Source: Actinomycetales bacterium (GTDB taxonomy: Bacteria > Actinomycetota > Actinomycetes > Actinomycetales > Cellulomonadaceae). From it: a stretch of DNA of 12,178 nucleotides. The stretch spans positions 1 to 12,178 of the forward strand of contig JAATES010000031.1 in NCBI GenBank assembly GCA_015655615.1, in the 5' to 3' direction. Shown here piece after piece: positions 6,523 to 12,178 of this stretch (within the stretch, counting starts at the first letter, position 1; each line of letters opens with the position of its first letter). The notes under the pieces are model-generated. The model saw only the letters and a program-made list of their open reading frames with translations. It searched no databases and was not told the DNA's origin. The position numbers and the translations under genes are program-made.

Positions 6523-8127
6523 TCACTCACCGACGTGAGTGGCGCGGGCGGCCTCGACCAAGGTCCGGGTGTAGTCGTGCTGGGGGTCGTGCAGCACGGT
6601 CCTGCTGTCACCTTGCTCCACGACCTCGCCATGCAGCAGCACCACGGTGCGGGCAGCGATCACCTGGGCGAGCGCGAGGTCATGGGTGATGAACAGCATG
6701 GTCAGGCCGCGTTCCCATTGCAGCTCCTGGAGCAGCCGGACGATCTCGGCCTGCACCGAGACGTCGAGGGACGAGGTGACCTCATCGCATACCAGGACAT
6801 CCGGGTCGGCCGCCAGGGCTCTGGCCAGGGCGATGCGCTGCCGCTGCCCCCCGCTGAGCTCATGTGGCAAGGCGCCCAGGTGATCGCGGCGCAGTCCCAC
6901 CCGTTCGAGGAGCCGGAGCGCCTCCGCACGGGATTCCCGCCGGGAGAGTCCCCGGGTCTGACGGGCCGCGAGTGCCACGGACTCCCCGACGCCACGTCGC
7001 GGGTTCAATGAGGCGTCCGGGTTCTGGAACACGTACTGGACTGTGGCGCGCTCGGCAGCTGATCGCCGGGTCAGTGACCGTGGCACAGCCTTGTCCATCA
7101 GGGCCACGTCTCCGTCGTAGTCGTCGTGGAAGCCCGCGACACACCGGGCCAGCGTGGTCTTCCCGCTGCCGGACTCGCCGACGAGCGCCACGCACTCCCC
7201 CACGGCGACCCGCAGGTTCACGTCATGCGTCACCACCGTGCTGCCGTAGCGAGCGCTGACGGCCGCGAGCTCGAGGCCGATCGCAGGTCGCTCCGGGCCG
7301 GCGACCCGCGGAGACCGCCGATCCGTCCTGGGCAACGAGGCGAGCAGCCGGCGGGAGTAGGGATGCGTGATCTCGTCGGCGAACCTGCCAGCCGCGACGT
7401 CGTCGACCACCTCCCCCTGCAGCAGGACCAGGATCCGGTCGGCGAAGGTCATCAGCAGCCGGAGGTCGTGCGAGACGAAGACCACGCTCGCCCCCGCGTC
7501 GTGGCTGAGGCGGCGCACCAGGTCGACCACCGCCAGGGTCGTGGAGACGTCGAGGCCGGTGGTCGGCTCATCCATGACCACCAGCCGGGGTTCCAGGGCG
7601 AAGGCGATGGCGATCGCCACCCGCTGCTGCTGCCCGCCGGACAGCTCGTGCGGGTACCGACGGGCGAATCCGGCCGTGTCCGGCAAGCCGACCGCCGCGA
7701 AGAGCTCGGCGATCCGCTCCTGCCTGACCTCGCGGTCGCTGACACCGTGCGCGGCCAGCACCTCCGCCATGAAATCGCCGACGCGCAATGCCGGGTTCAG
7801 GGCGGCGGCCGGGTCCTGGGGGACGTAGGAGACGGCCCCGCCCCGCAGCTCCCGCAGCTGGGCCGCAGGCAACGTGAGCATGGGATGACCGAGGACCTCG
7901 ATGGACCCGTCAGCCACCCTGAGGCCGGGAGGGGTGAACCCGAGCAGGCTGAGTCCCAGCGTCGACTTGCCGGACCCGGTCTCACCTGCGAGACCGACGA
8001 TCTGACCGGCCGGAATCGCACAGGACACACTGGGCAGGATCGTCTCGCCGGTGGCCGAGACGACCACTCGCAATCCGTCGATGGTGACCAGCGCGGGACC
8101 GGGTGCGATGTCTGCAGCGCTGCTCAT
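6523..8127 (-). CDS. Peptide-type ABC importer, fused double ATPase (DppD-DppF-like)
   Basis: This 534-residue cytoplasmic protein carries two complete nucleotide-binding domains that energise the importer. Domain 1: Walker A GETGSGKST (48-56), Q-loop VPQDP (Q104), signature LSGGQQQR (162-169), Walker B LVVMDEP (182-188), H-loop SHD (H220). Domain 2: Walker A GESGSGKTT (317-325), Q-loop Q368, LSGGQRQR (424-431), Walker B VLVCDE (444-449), THD (H482). The HPYSRRLLASLP (255-266) after domain 1 and HDYTRTLVEAAR (517-528) after domain 2 are the tail motifs of the oligopeptide/dipeptide/nickel ATPase family. All catalytic residues are intact in both halves, so both sites should hydrolyse ATP. The ATG at 8127 overlaps the upstream permease stop (ATGA) with GAGGT about 9 bases upstream. 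One fused chain replaces the usual two ATPase genes, a common actinobacterial form. It is the last gene of the operon and converges with hutR. Confidence 0.95.
   Translation of the reverse strand: MSSAADIAPGPALVTIDGLRVVVSATGETILPSVSCAIPAGQIVGLAGETGSGKSTLGLSLLGFTPPGLRVADGSIEVLGHPMLTLPAAQLRELRGGAVSYVPQDPAAALNPALRVGDFMAEVLAAHGVSDREVRQERIAELFAAVGLPDTAGFARRYPHELSGGQQQRVAIAIAFALEPRLVVMDEPTTGLDVSTTLAVVDLVRRLSHDAGASVVFVSHDLRLLMTFADRILVLLQGEVVDDVAAGRFADEITHPYSRRLLASLPRTDRRSPRVAGPERPAIGLELAAVSARYGSTVVTHDVNLRVAVGECVALVGESGSGKTTLARCVAGFHDDYDGDVALMDKAVPRSLTRRSAAERATVQYVFQNPDASLNPRRGVGESVALAARQTRGLSRRESRAEALRLLERVGLRRDHLGALPHELSGGQRQRIALARALAADPDVLVCDEVTSSLDVSVQAEIVRLLQELQWERGLTMLFITHDLALAQVIAARTVVLLHGEVVEQGDSRTVLHDPQHDYTRTLVEAARATHVGE
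6524..6541. terminator. Short hairpin at the hutR / transporter convergence
   Basis: CACTCAC, loop CGAC, GTGAGTG form a perfect 7-bp stem with a 4-base loop. It begins 18 bases after the hutR stop and overlaps the last codons and stop of the double-ATPase gene. It could act in both directions between converging transcripts. There is no T-run on either side and the stem is short, so an intrinsic terminator is only a possibility. Confidence 0.3.
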
Positions 8128-9005
8128 CGTGCGGACCTCGCGGAGACGGCGCGGCTGATCCCGTCACGGACCAGGTTCATCCCGATCAGCAGGATCGCTA
8201 TCGCCAGGACCGGCGCCATCACGGCCCACGGCTGCACGGCGATCCCGCCCTTGTTCTCCTCGATCATGCGACCCCATTCCATTCCGGAGGAACCAAAGCC
8301 AAGGAAGTTCAGCGAGGCCAGCAGCACGAATGACGCCGCCATCCGGATGCCGAGCTCGACGAGCAGCACCGGGAGCACGTTCGGGAACAGCTCCTTGGCG
8401 ACGATCTGCGCCCGGGACATCCCGATCCCCTCGGCGGCCCTGACGTAGTCCTGCGAGACGACCCGCAGGGTGGCGGCACGCACCACGCGAGTCGTATGCG
8501 CGATGTGCGAGAACGCCACCACCGAGACCAGCACCCAGGGATTCGCTCCGAACCGGGTGATGATCAGCAGGGACACCAGGATCTGCGGGATGACGATGAA
8601 CGTGTCGTTGATGCTGAGCAGGAACTCGCCCGTACGACGCGACAGCAAGGAGATGACCGCGCCCAGCACAGCGCCGAGTCCCACTCCGGCCACGGTGGCC
8701 ACCACCCCCTGGACGACGAAGGTCAGCCCTCCTGCGAGCAGCCTGCTCCATACGTCGCGGCCCAGGATGTCCGTCCCCAGGAGTGCATCGTGACCGGCTG
8801 CGGCGAACGGCGCTCCGACGAAGTCTCCGGGGTCGTGTGGCGCCAGGTGCGGACCGATGATGACCACGACCAGGATCAGGATCACGGCCAGTGCTCCGAT
8901 CAGGGTGCGCGGGTCACGCGCGACCCGCCTCAGCACGGAGGTTCGGCGCGAGTCATGCCGGGCAGTGGTCCCGGCTGCGACGTCGATCTCTTCGGCAGTG
9001 TTCAC
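8124..9005 (-). CDS. ABC transporter permease, DppC/OppC family
   Basis: Inner-membrane subunit of the peptide/nickel importer, 293 residues. An N-terminal cytoplasmic tail precedes TM1 (about 35-51). Next come the family motif LGTDILGRDVWSRLLAG (76-92) and further membrane segments at roughly 97-121, 136-150, 156-170, 213-236 and 261-279. The EAA loop that contacts the ATPase is DYVRAAEGIGMSRAQIV (186-202) followed by NVLP. The start is GTG at 9005, with GGAGGAGG five bases upstream, overlapping the stop of the DppB-type gene by 4 bp (GTGA). It overlaps the ATPase gene by 4 bp at its other end. With its DppB partner it forms the heterodimeric channel. Family identity is clear; the substrate is not. 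Confidence 0.94.
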   Translation of the reverse strand: MNTAEEIDVAAGTTARHDSRRTSVLRRVARDPRTLIGALAVILILVVVIIGPHLAPHDPGDFVGAPFAAAGHDALLGTDILGRDVWSRLLAGGLTFVVQGVVATVAGVGLGAVLGAVISLLSRRTGEFLLSINDTFIVIPQILVSLLIITRFGANPWVLVSVVAFSHIAHTTRVVRAATLRVVSQDYVRAAEGIGMSRAQIVAKELFPNVLPVLLVELGIRMAASFVLLASLNFLGFGSSGMEWGRMIEENKGGIAVQPWAVMAPVLAIAILLIGMNLVRDGISRAVSARSAR

Positions 9006-10009
9006 TGGGCCCTCCTCCGGGCTCGGGGCGTCACGATGAGTGCCAGGAGGTCAGCGACCACATACACCACGAGCGACGCGGCGGCGACGATCATCACGAT
9101 CCCCTGCACGACGGGGACATCGCGGTCCGTGACAGCGCTGACCAGTGCCGAGCCGATCCCCGGGTAGTTGAAGACGACTTCGATGGCCACCGTTCCGCCC
9201 AGCAGGTAGGTCAGCGTCATGGCGCTGACCTGGAGGCTGGGCGCCAACGCGTTGCGCAGCGCGTGCCGGATCACCAGCCGCGACTCCCTGATGCCGGACA
9301 GCCTCGCCCAGCGGATGTACTCCGAGCCCAGTTCGTCCCGCATCGCGCTCTTGACCGACTCCGTGAGATAGGGCAGGGCCGTGACCACCAGCGTCAGGAC
9401 GGGCAGGATCAGCAACTGGGGGTGCTGCCACAGGGACTGACCTGCGGGTATCACCGAGGTCGGTGGCAGGATGCGGAACGCCCCGGTGGCCAGCAGCACG
9501 ATCAGCAGGATCCCGACCACGAACTCCGGCAACGACAGGATGACCGTGACCGCACCCGACACCACATGATCGATCACGCCGCCCGGACGCCGGGCCGCAG
9601 CGATTCCCAGGACGAATGCGCAGGGCACCATCAGGGCGAAGGTCACGACGACCAATGACGCCGTGGCCCCGAGCCGGGAGCCGATCATCGTGGAGACCTG
9701 TTCCCCCGATGTCAGCGAGACGCCCAGGTCGCCATGCAGCAGATCACCGGCCCAGGAGAGGTACTGGGCGATCAGCGGCTGGTCGAGTCCCAGCTCCGCT
9801 CGCAGCCGGGCCACCTGATCGGCGGTGGCCGACTGTCCCAGCATCTGGCGCACCACGTCGCCGGGCAGTGCCTGTGTCAGCACGAAGACGACGAGTGACA
9901 CGACGAAGAGCATCAGGACGGCCGCCAGGAGTCGCCGCACGATCATGCGGCCCAGAAGCCTTCCGGAGTCAGATACTCGCCGGGTGTCACTCGTCGTCAT
10001 CGTGGTCAT
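9002..10009 (-). CDS. ABC transporter permease, DppB/OppB family
   Basis: Inner-membrane partner of the DppC-type permease, 335 residues. TM1 lies at about 27-46. The periplasmic stretch 47-110 carries the DppB-like LGLDQP and GDLGVSL. Further TMs are near 116-138, 151-175, 197-214, 262-283 and 301-326, and the EAA loop is EYIRWARLSGIRESRLVIRH (230-249). I placed the start at ATG 10009 because AGGAAGG (10018-10024) sits 8 bases upstream. The longer GTG start at 10018 falls inside that ribosome site, and a third ATG at 10000 is also possible. It follows the solute-binding protein gene by 35 bp and overlaps the next permease by 4 bp. Confidence 0.94.
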   Translation of the reverse strand: MTTMTTSDTRRVSDSGRLLGRMIVRRLLAAVLMLFVVSLVVFVLTQALPGDVVRQMLGQSATADQVARLRAELGLDQPLIAQYLSWAGDLLHGDLGVSLTSGEQVSTMIGSRLGATASLVVVTFALMVPCAFVLGIAAARRPGGVIDHVVSGAVTVILSLPEFVVGILLIVLLATGAFRILPPTSVIPAGQSLWQHPQLLILPVLTLVVTALPYLTESVKSAMRDELGSEYIRWARLSGIRESRLVIRHALRNALAPSLQVSAMTLTYLLGGTVAIEVVFNYPGIGSALVSAVTDRDVPVVQGIVMIVAAASLVVYVVADLLALIVTPRARRRAQ

Positions 10010-10017
10010 GCTGCTCA

Positions 10018-10024
10018 CCTTCCT
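10018..10024 (-). promoter_or_regulatory. Shine-Dalgarno that fixes the DppB-type start
   Basis: The minus strand reads AGGAAGG, 8 bases before ATG 10009. It overlaps the alternative GTG start at 10018, so that longer start cannot be served by this site. It therefore favours the 335-residue product. Confidence 0.65.
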
Positions 10025-10044
10025 GCGTGCAACGGCTCAGAACC

Positions 10045-11658
10045 TCAGGACGTGAATCCCATGGTGTTGAAGTGATAGCCGTTGCCACCATCGGTGTTGG
10101 GGTAGGTCGAGTATCCGGCCACCCGGTCGGAGTAGGCGCTGATGGAGTCGAGGAACACGGCGACGACATACGCGCCGCTGTCGTACTCGATCTGCTGCAT
10201 CTGGTGGACGAGGTCCGTGCGCCTGGTCGTGTCGACCGTGGTCACGGCCTCGTTGTAGAGCTTGTCGTAGGCGTCATCGTGCCACTTGGTCGCGTTGTAC
10301 GGTGCATCGTTCGCGATGGTTAAAGCGGCCTGGTCGAAGATCCCGAGGAAGCCCCAGTAGGACATCGACAGCGGATACGTCCCATACGCGTCGCCGTAGT
10401 ACGTCGCCGAGTCGACGGACTTGAACGAGATGTCGAAGCCCGCCGCCGCGGCCTGCTGCACGAACACCTCGTTGAGGCGATCCGAGAACGAGGTCAGCGG
10501 GGCCGCAGTGAGCTCCACTGCGATGGGCAAGGTGTATCCCGCGTCCTCGAGCAGTTTCTTCGCAGCCGCTGGATCGGCCGACCGTTGTGCCAGTGTGCTG
10601 TTGTACATCGGGTCGAACGGATTGAAGATGTCGTTGCCGACCGTTCCGTAGCCGCTGAGCACCTGGTCCACGAGTTGCTGACGATCCACCGCGAGCCGCA
10701 GCGCCTGGCGGACGACGGGGTCGTCGAAGGGCTTCTGCTCGACGTTCATCTGCCATGTCAGGGTTCCCGAGGTCGCGTAGTTGTCGACGACGAACCCGCT
10801 CCCGGCGGCCTTGACAGTGCTGACCATGCTCGGGTCCAGGCCCGAGGCCATGTCGATCTGGCCGCCGATGAGCGCATTGACCTGTGCCGACGCATCCGCG
10901 AAGCTGATGAGCTCGAGCGAGTCGACGTGCGGGCTGCCCGCCCAGTACTTCTTGTTGGCCGTGAAGGTCACGGAGGTGCCGGGCGTGTTGGTGCCCAGGA
11001 CGAACGGACCCGATCCCACCGGTGCTGCGGGGTCGAAGTCCTGCGGGACGATGCTGACCGTGGGGGAGGTCAGCGCCTCCGGGAACAGGACGGTGGGCTC
11101 CTTCAGCGTGAAGGTCAGCGTCGTGGCGTCGACCACCGCGATCTGATCCGGGTCGATGTAGGACAACGACTCCGAGGGAGGCAGCTTCTGGTCGAAGATG
11201 CGGGTGAACGTGCTCTTGACGTCGTCTGCCGTGACCGCCTCGCCGGTGGACCAGGTGGCGTCGTCACGGAGCTTGACCGTCCACACGCTCGCGTCCTTTC
11301 CTGCCTCCACCGACTCGGCCAGCCGCATGGCCACCTTGCCCTCGGTGTCGTACTCGGTCAAGGTGTCATACAGCTGGCCGGCGATCGCGTAGCCACCGGC
11401 GGTACTCGACTCCGCGGGGTCGAGGGCGTCCGAGGTCGACAACGAGGTGATGCCGACGCGCAACGTGCCGCCGTCGACGATGGCCGCGGAGGCGCTCGCC
11501 GAGGGCGACGTCGTCGCGCCCGATCCGGAATCTGAGCCGGAGCAGGCAGTGAGGACCACTGCCAGGACTGCTACGGTGGCGGCCGCGAACGCGGTACGGC
11601 CACCCGGGCCGAAGCCGCGCTTGCGGCTTGCCTGCTGGTTACCACGGATACCCTCCAC
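10045..11658 (-). CDS. Peptide/nickel-type solute-binding lipoprotein (SBP family 5)
   Basis: Extracytoplasmic receptor of the importer, 537 residues, probably membrane-anchored. It begins with a basic N-region (to about residue 21), a hydrophobic stretch (22-37) and the lipobox LTAC with lipidated C39. A Ser/Gly/Ala-rich linker runs to about 60. The mature domain shows family-5 features: GGTLRVGI (63-70), a DALDP block, SVWTVKLRDDATWSTGE, TADDVKSTF, then PVGSGPFVLG, and PVVRQALRLAVDR in the second half. The GTG at 11658 is supported by AGGAGG six bases upstream. The 35-bp gap to the permease genes marks it as the receptor of the same system. Family-5 proteins bind peptides, nickel-chelates, sugars or other small molecules, and I cannot tell the ligand. 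A histidine-containing peptide or imidazole compound would fit the hut neighbourhood, but that is speculation. Confidence 0.93.
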   Translation of the reverse strand: MEGIRGNQQASRKRGFGPGGRTAFAAATVAVLAVVLTACSGSDSGSGATTSPSASASAAIVDGGTLRVGITSLSTSDALDPAESSTAGGYAIAGQLYDTLTEYDTEGKVAMRLAESVEAGKDASVWTVKLRDDATWSTGEAVTADDVKSTFTRIFDQKLPPSESLSYIDPDQIAVVDATTLTFTLKEPTVLFPEALTSPTVSIVPQDFDPAAPVGSGPFVLGTNTPGTSVTFTANKKYWAGSPHVDSLELISFADASAQVNALIGGQIDMASGLDPSMVSTVKAAGSGFVVDNYATSGTLTWQMNVEQKPFDDPVVRQALRLAVDRQQLVDQVLSGYGTVGNDIFNPFDPMYNSTLAQRSADPAAAKKLLEDAGYTLPIAVELTAAPLTSFSDRLNEVFVQQAAAAGFDISFKSVDSATYYGDAYGTYPLSMSYWGFLGIFDQAALTIANDAPYNATKWHDDAYDKLYNEAVTTVDTTRRTDLVHQMQQIEYDSGAYVVAVFLDSISAYSDRVAGYSTYPNTDGGNGYHFNTMGFTS

Positions 11659-11664
11659 GGGGAT

Positions 11665-11670
11665 CCTCCT
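11665..11670 (-). promoter_or_regulatory. Shine-Dalgarno of the solute-binding protein gene
   Basis: AGGAGG on the minus strand with a 6-base spacer to GTG 11658. It decides the start at a non-ATG codon and implies strong translation, as expected for a receptor made in excess over the permeases. Confidence 0.8.
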
Positions 11671-11684
11671 TCAGGTCGTAGATC

Positions 11685-11707
11685 ATGGCGTGCCGGTTCG
11701 GCACCAT
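11685..11707 (-). other. Hairpin in the gap upstream of the solute-binding protein gene
   Basis: On the minus strand GTGCCG, loop AAC, CGGCAC form a 6-bp GC-rich stem. Allowing a 2-base bulge instead, ATGG/CCAT arms extend the outer stem. It lies in the 74-bp gap between the small upstream gene and the receptor gene, about 20 bases before its Shine-Dalgarno. It has no T-run. It could be an mRNA processing or stability element that lets receptor levels differ from the upstream gene, or chance in GC-rich DNA. Confidence 0.25.
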
Positions 11708-11732
11708 CGAGTTGACCCCCTGCGGACAGGAC

Positions 11733-12173
11733 TTACTTGGCGACCTGGTCGTCGGCCAGCGACAGCACGACGCGCGCGCCGGGCTCCAGCCACGTGCGCA
11801 ACCCGATCAGCTCGAGTGCCTCGGCTCCCTGGATGACCTGGCCGATGCCGGACACCGGGAGCGGCTCGGGCGGGATGTCGTCGCCGTACATGATGGAGAT
11901 CTGCTGGCGAGGACCGTAGTAGGACACCGAGCCACGCGGAGAGAAGTCCGCGGGGACGTCGCTCTCCGCGAACTCCTCGGGGTAGAAGATGTTCTCCCAG
12001 TCCGCCAGGATCTTCGTCTGCATCAGGAGCAGGTCGCCGGTGAGCTTGCCGTGCTGGAGGTAGGTCGGGAACGGCAGGGCCTCGCGGAGCTTGGCCGCGA
12101 TCTCAGGGACCTTGTCCTCCCAGATCTCGATGACGGCGACGTCCTCGCCATTCAGGTTGAAGTTGATGAGCAT
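11733..12173 (-). CDS. Small cyclophilin-fold protein, probably DUF3830 family
   Basis: A 146-residue soluble protein with no signal peptide or membrane segment. The spacing of motifs resembles the cyclophilin-like DUF3830/TM1367-type families. A beta-strand followed by EDKVPEIAAKLREALPFP (19-36) is like the 'APKTC..ALP' stretch. TGDLLLMQ (45-52) follows, then RGSVSYYGPRQQISIMYGDD (80-99), and a C-terminal block IGQVIQGAEALELIGLRTW (110-128) ending PGARVVLSL (131-139). The family's biochemical function is not known to me; peptidyl-prolyl isomerase residues are not evident. It lies 74 bp upstream of the receptor gene on the same strand and is probably the operon's first visible gene. ATG 12173 is five bases from the window end, so its ribosome site is unseen and a start further upstream cannot be excluded. 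The family call rests on recalled pattern only. Confidence 0.6.
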   Translation of the reverse strand: MLINFNLNGEDVAVIEIWEDKVPEIAAKLREALPFPTYLQHGKLTGDLLLMQTKILADWENIFYPEEFAESDVPADFSPRGSVSYYGPRQQISIMYGDDIPPEPLPVSGIGQVIQGAEALELIGLRTWLEPGARVVLSLADDQVAK

Positions 12174-12178
12174 GATGA

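Noticed and set aside
7126..8448. Plus-strand open frame of 440 codons opposite the double ATPase and DppC-type genes
   Set aside because: Antisense shadow: both minus-strand genes carry full motif sets and ribosome sites; this frame has neither.
1..12178. Defence system, phage genes, CRISPR, tRNA or IS element
   Set aside because: No repeats, integrase/transposase motifs or tRNA-like clover folds were seen; every gene fits metabolism, regulation or transport apart from the small DUF3830-like gene of unknown function.

Overview
This is a gene-dense, high-GC window of the kind expected from an actinobacterium. The evidence is strong GC bias at third positions, GTG starts, 4-base start/stop overlaps, a Cys-Ser-Gly cofactor tripeptide in histidase, and a histidine-utilisation (hut) layout with an IclR-type regulator. 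I cannot name the genus. Two functional blocks converge near position 6,515.

Left block (1-6506), histidine catabolism. Reading leftward from a 61-bp divergent promoter region are histidase (hutH, 3998-5587), urocanate hydratase (hutU, 2285-3949), an M20-family amidohydrolase (1038-2288) and formimidoylglutamate deiminase (hutF, 1-1041, cut by the window edge). Transcribed rightward from the same promoter region is an IclR-family regulator (5649-6506), probably HutR. A perfect 8-bp inverted repeat (5639-5660) overlaps its start codon and is the likely operator. The enzymes carry out histidine -> urocanate -> imidazolonepropionate, then (after HutI, not in the window) formiminoglutamate -> N-formylglutamate. 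No classical HutG deformylase is visible. The M20 enzyme is translationally coupled on both sides, sits where HutG would be expected, and is a good candidate for the last step to glutamate.

Right block (6523-12173), a peptide/nickel-type ABC importer, all on the minus strand. From right to left: a small probable cyclophilin-fold protein (DUF3830-like, 11733-12173), a family-5 solute-binding lipoprotein (10045-11658), a DppB-type permease (9002-10009), a DppC-type permease (8124-9005) and a fused double ATPase (6523-8127). The three membrane-complex genes overlap by 4 bp each. The substrate cannot be read from sequence. Being next to hut suggests histidine-containing peptides or imidazole compounds, but convergent orientation means the two blocks need not be co-regulated.

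There are no RNA genes, mobile elements, CRISPR arrays or long repeats that I can see. No stretch over about 75 bp lacks a gene. Long plus-strand open frames opposite the hut and transporter genes are antisense shadows caused by high GC.
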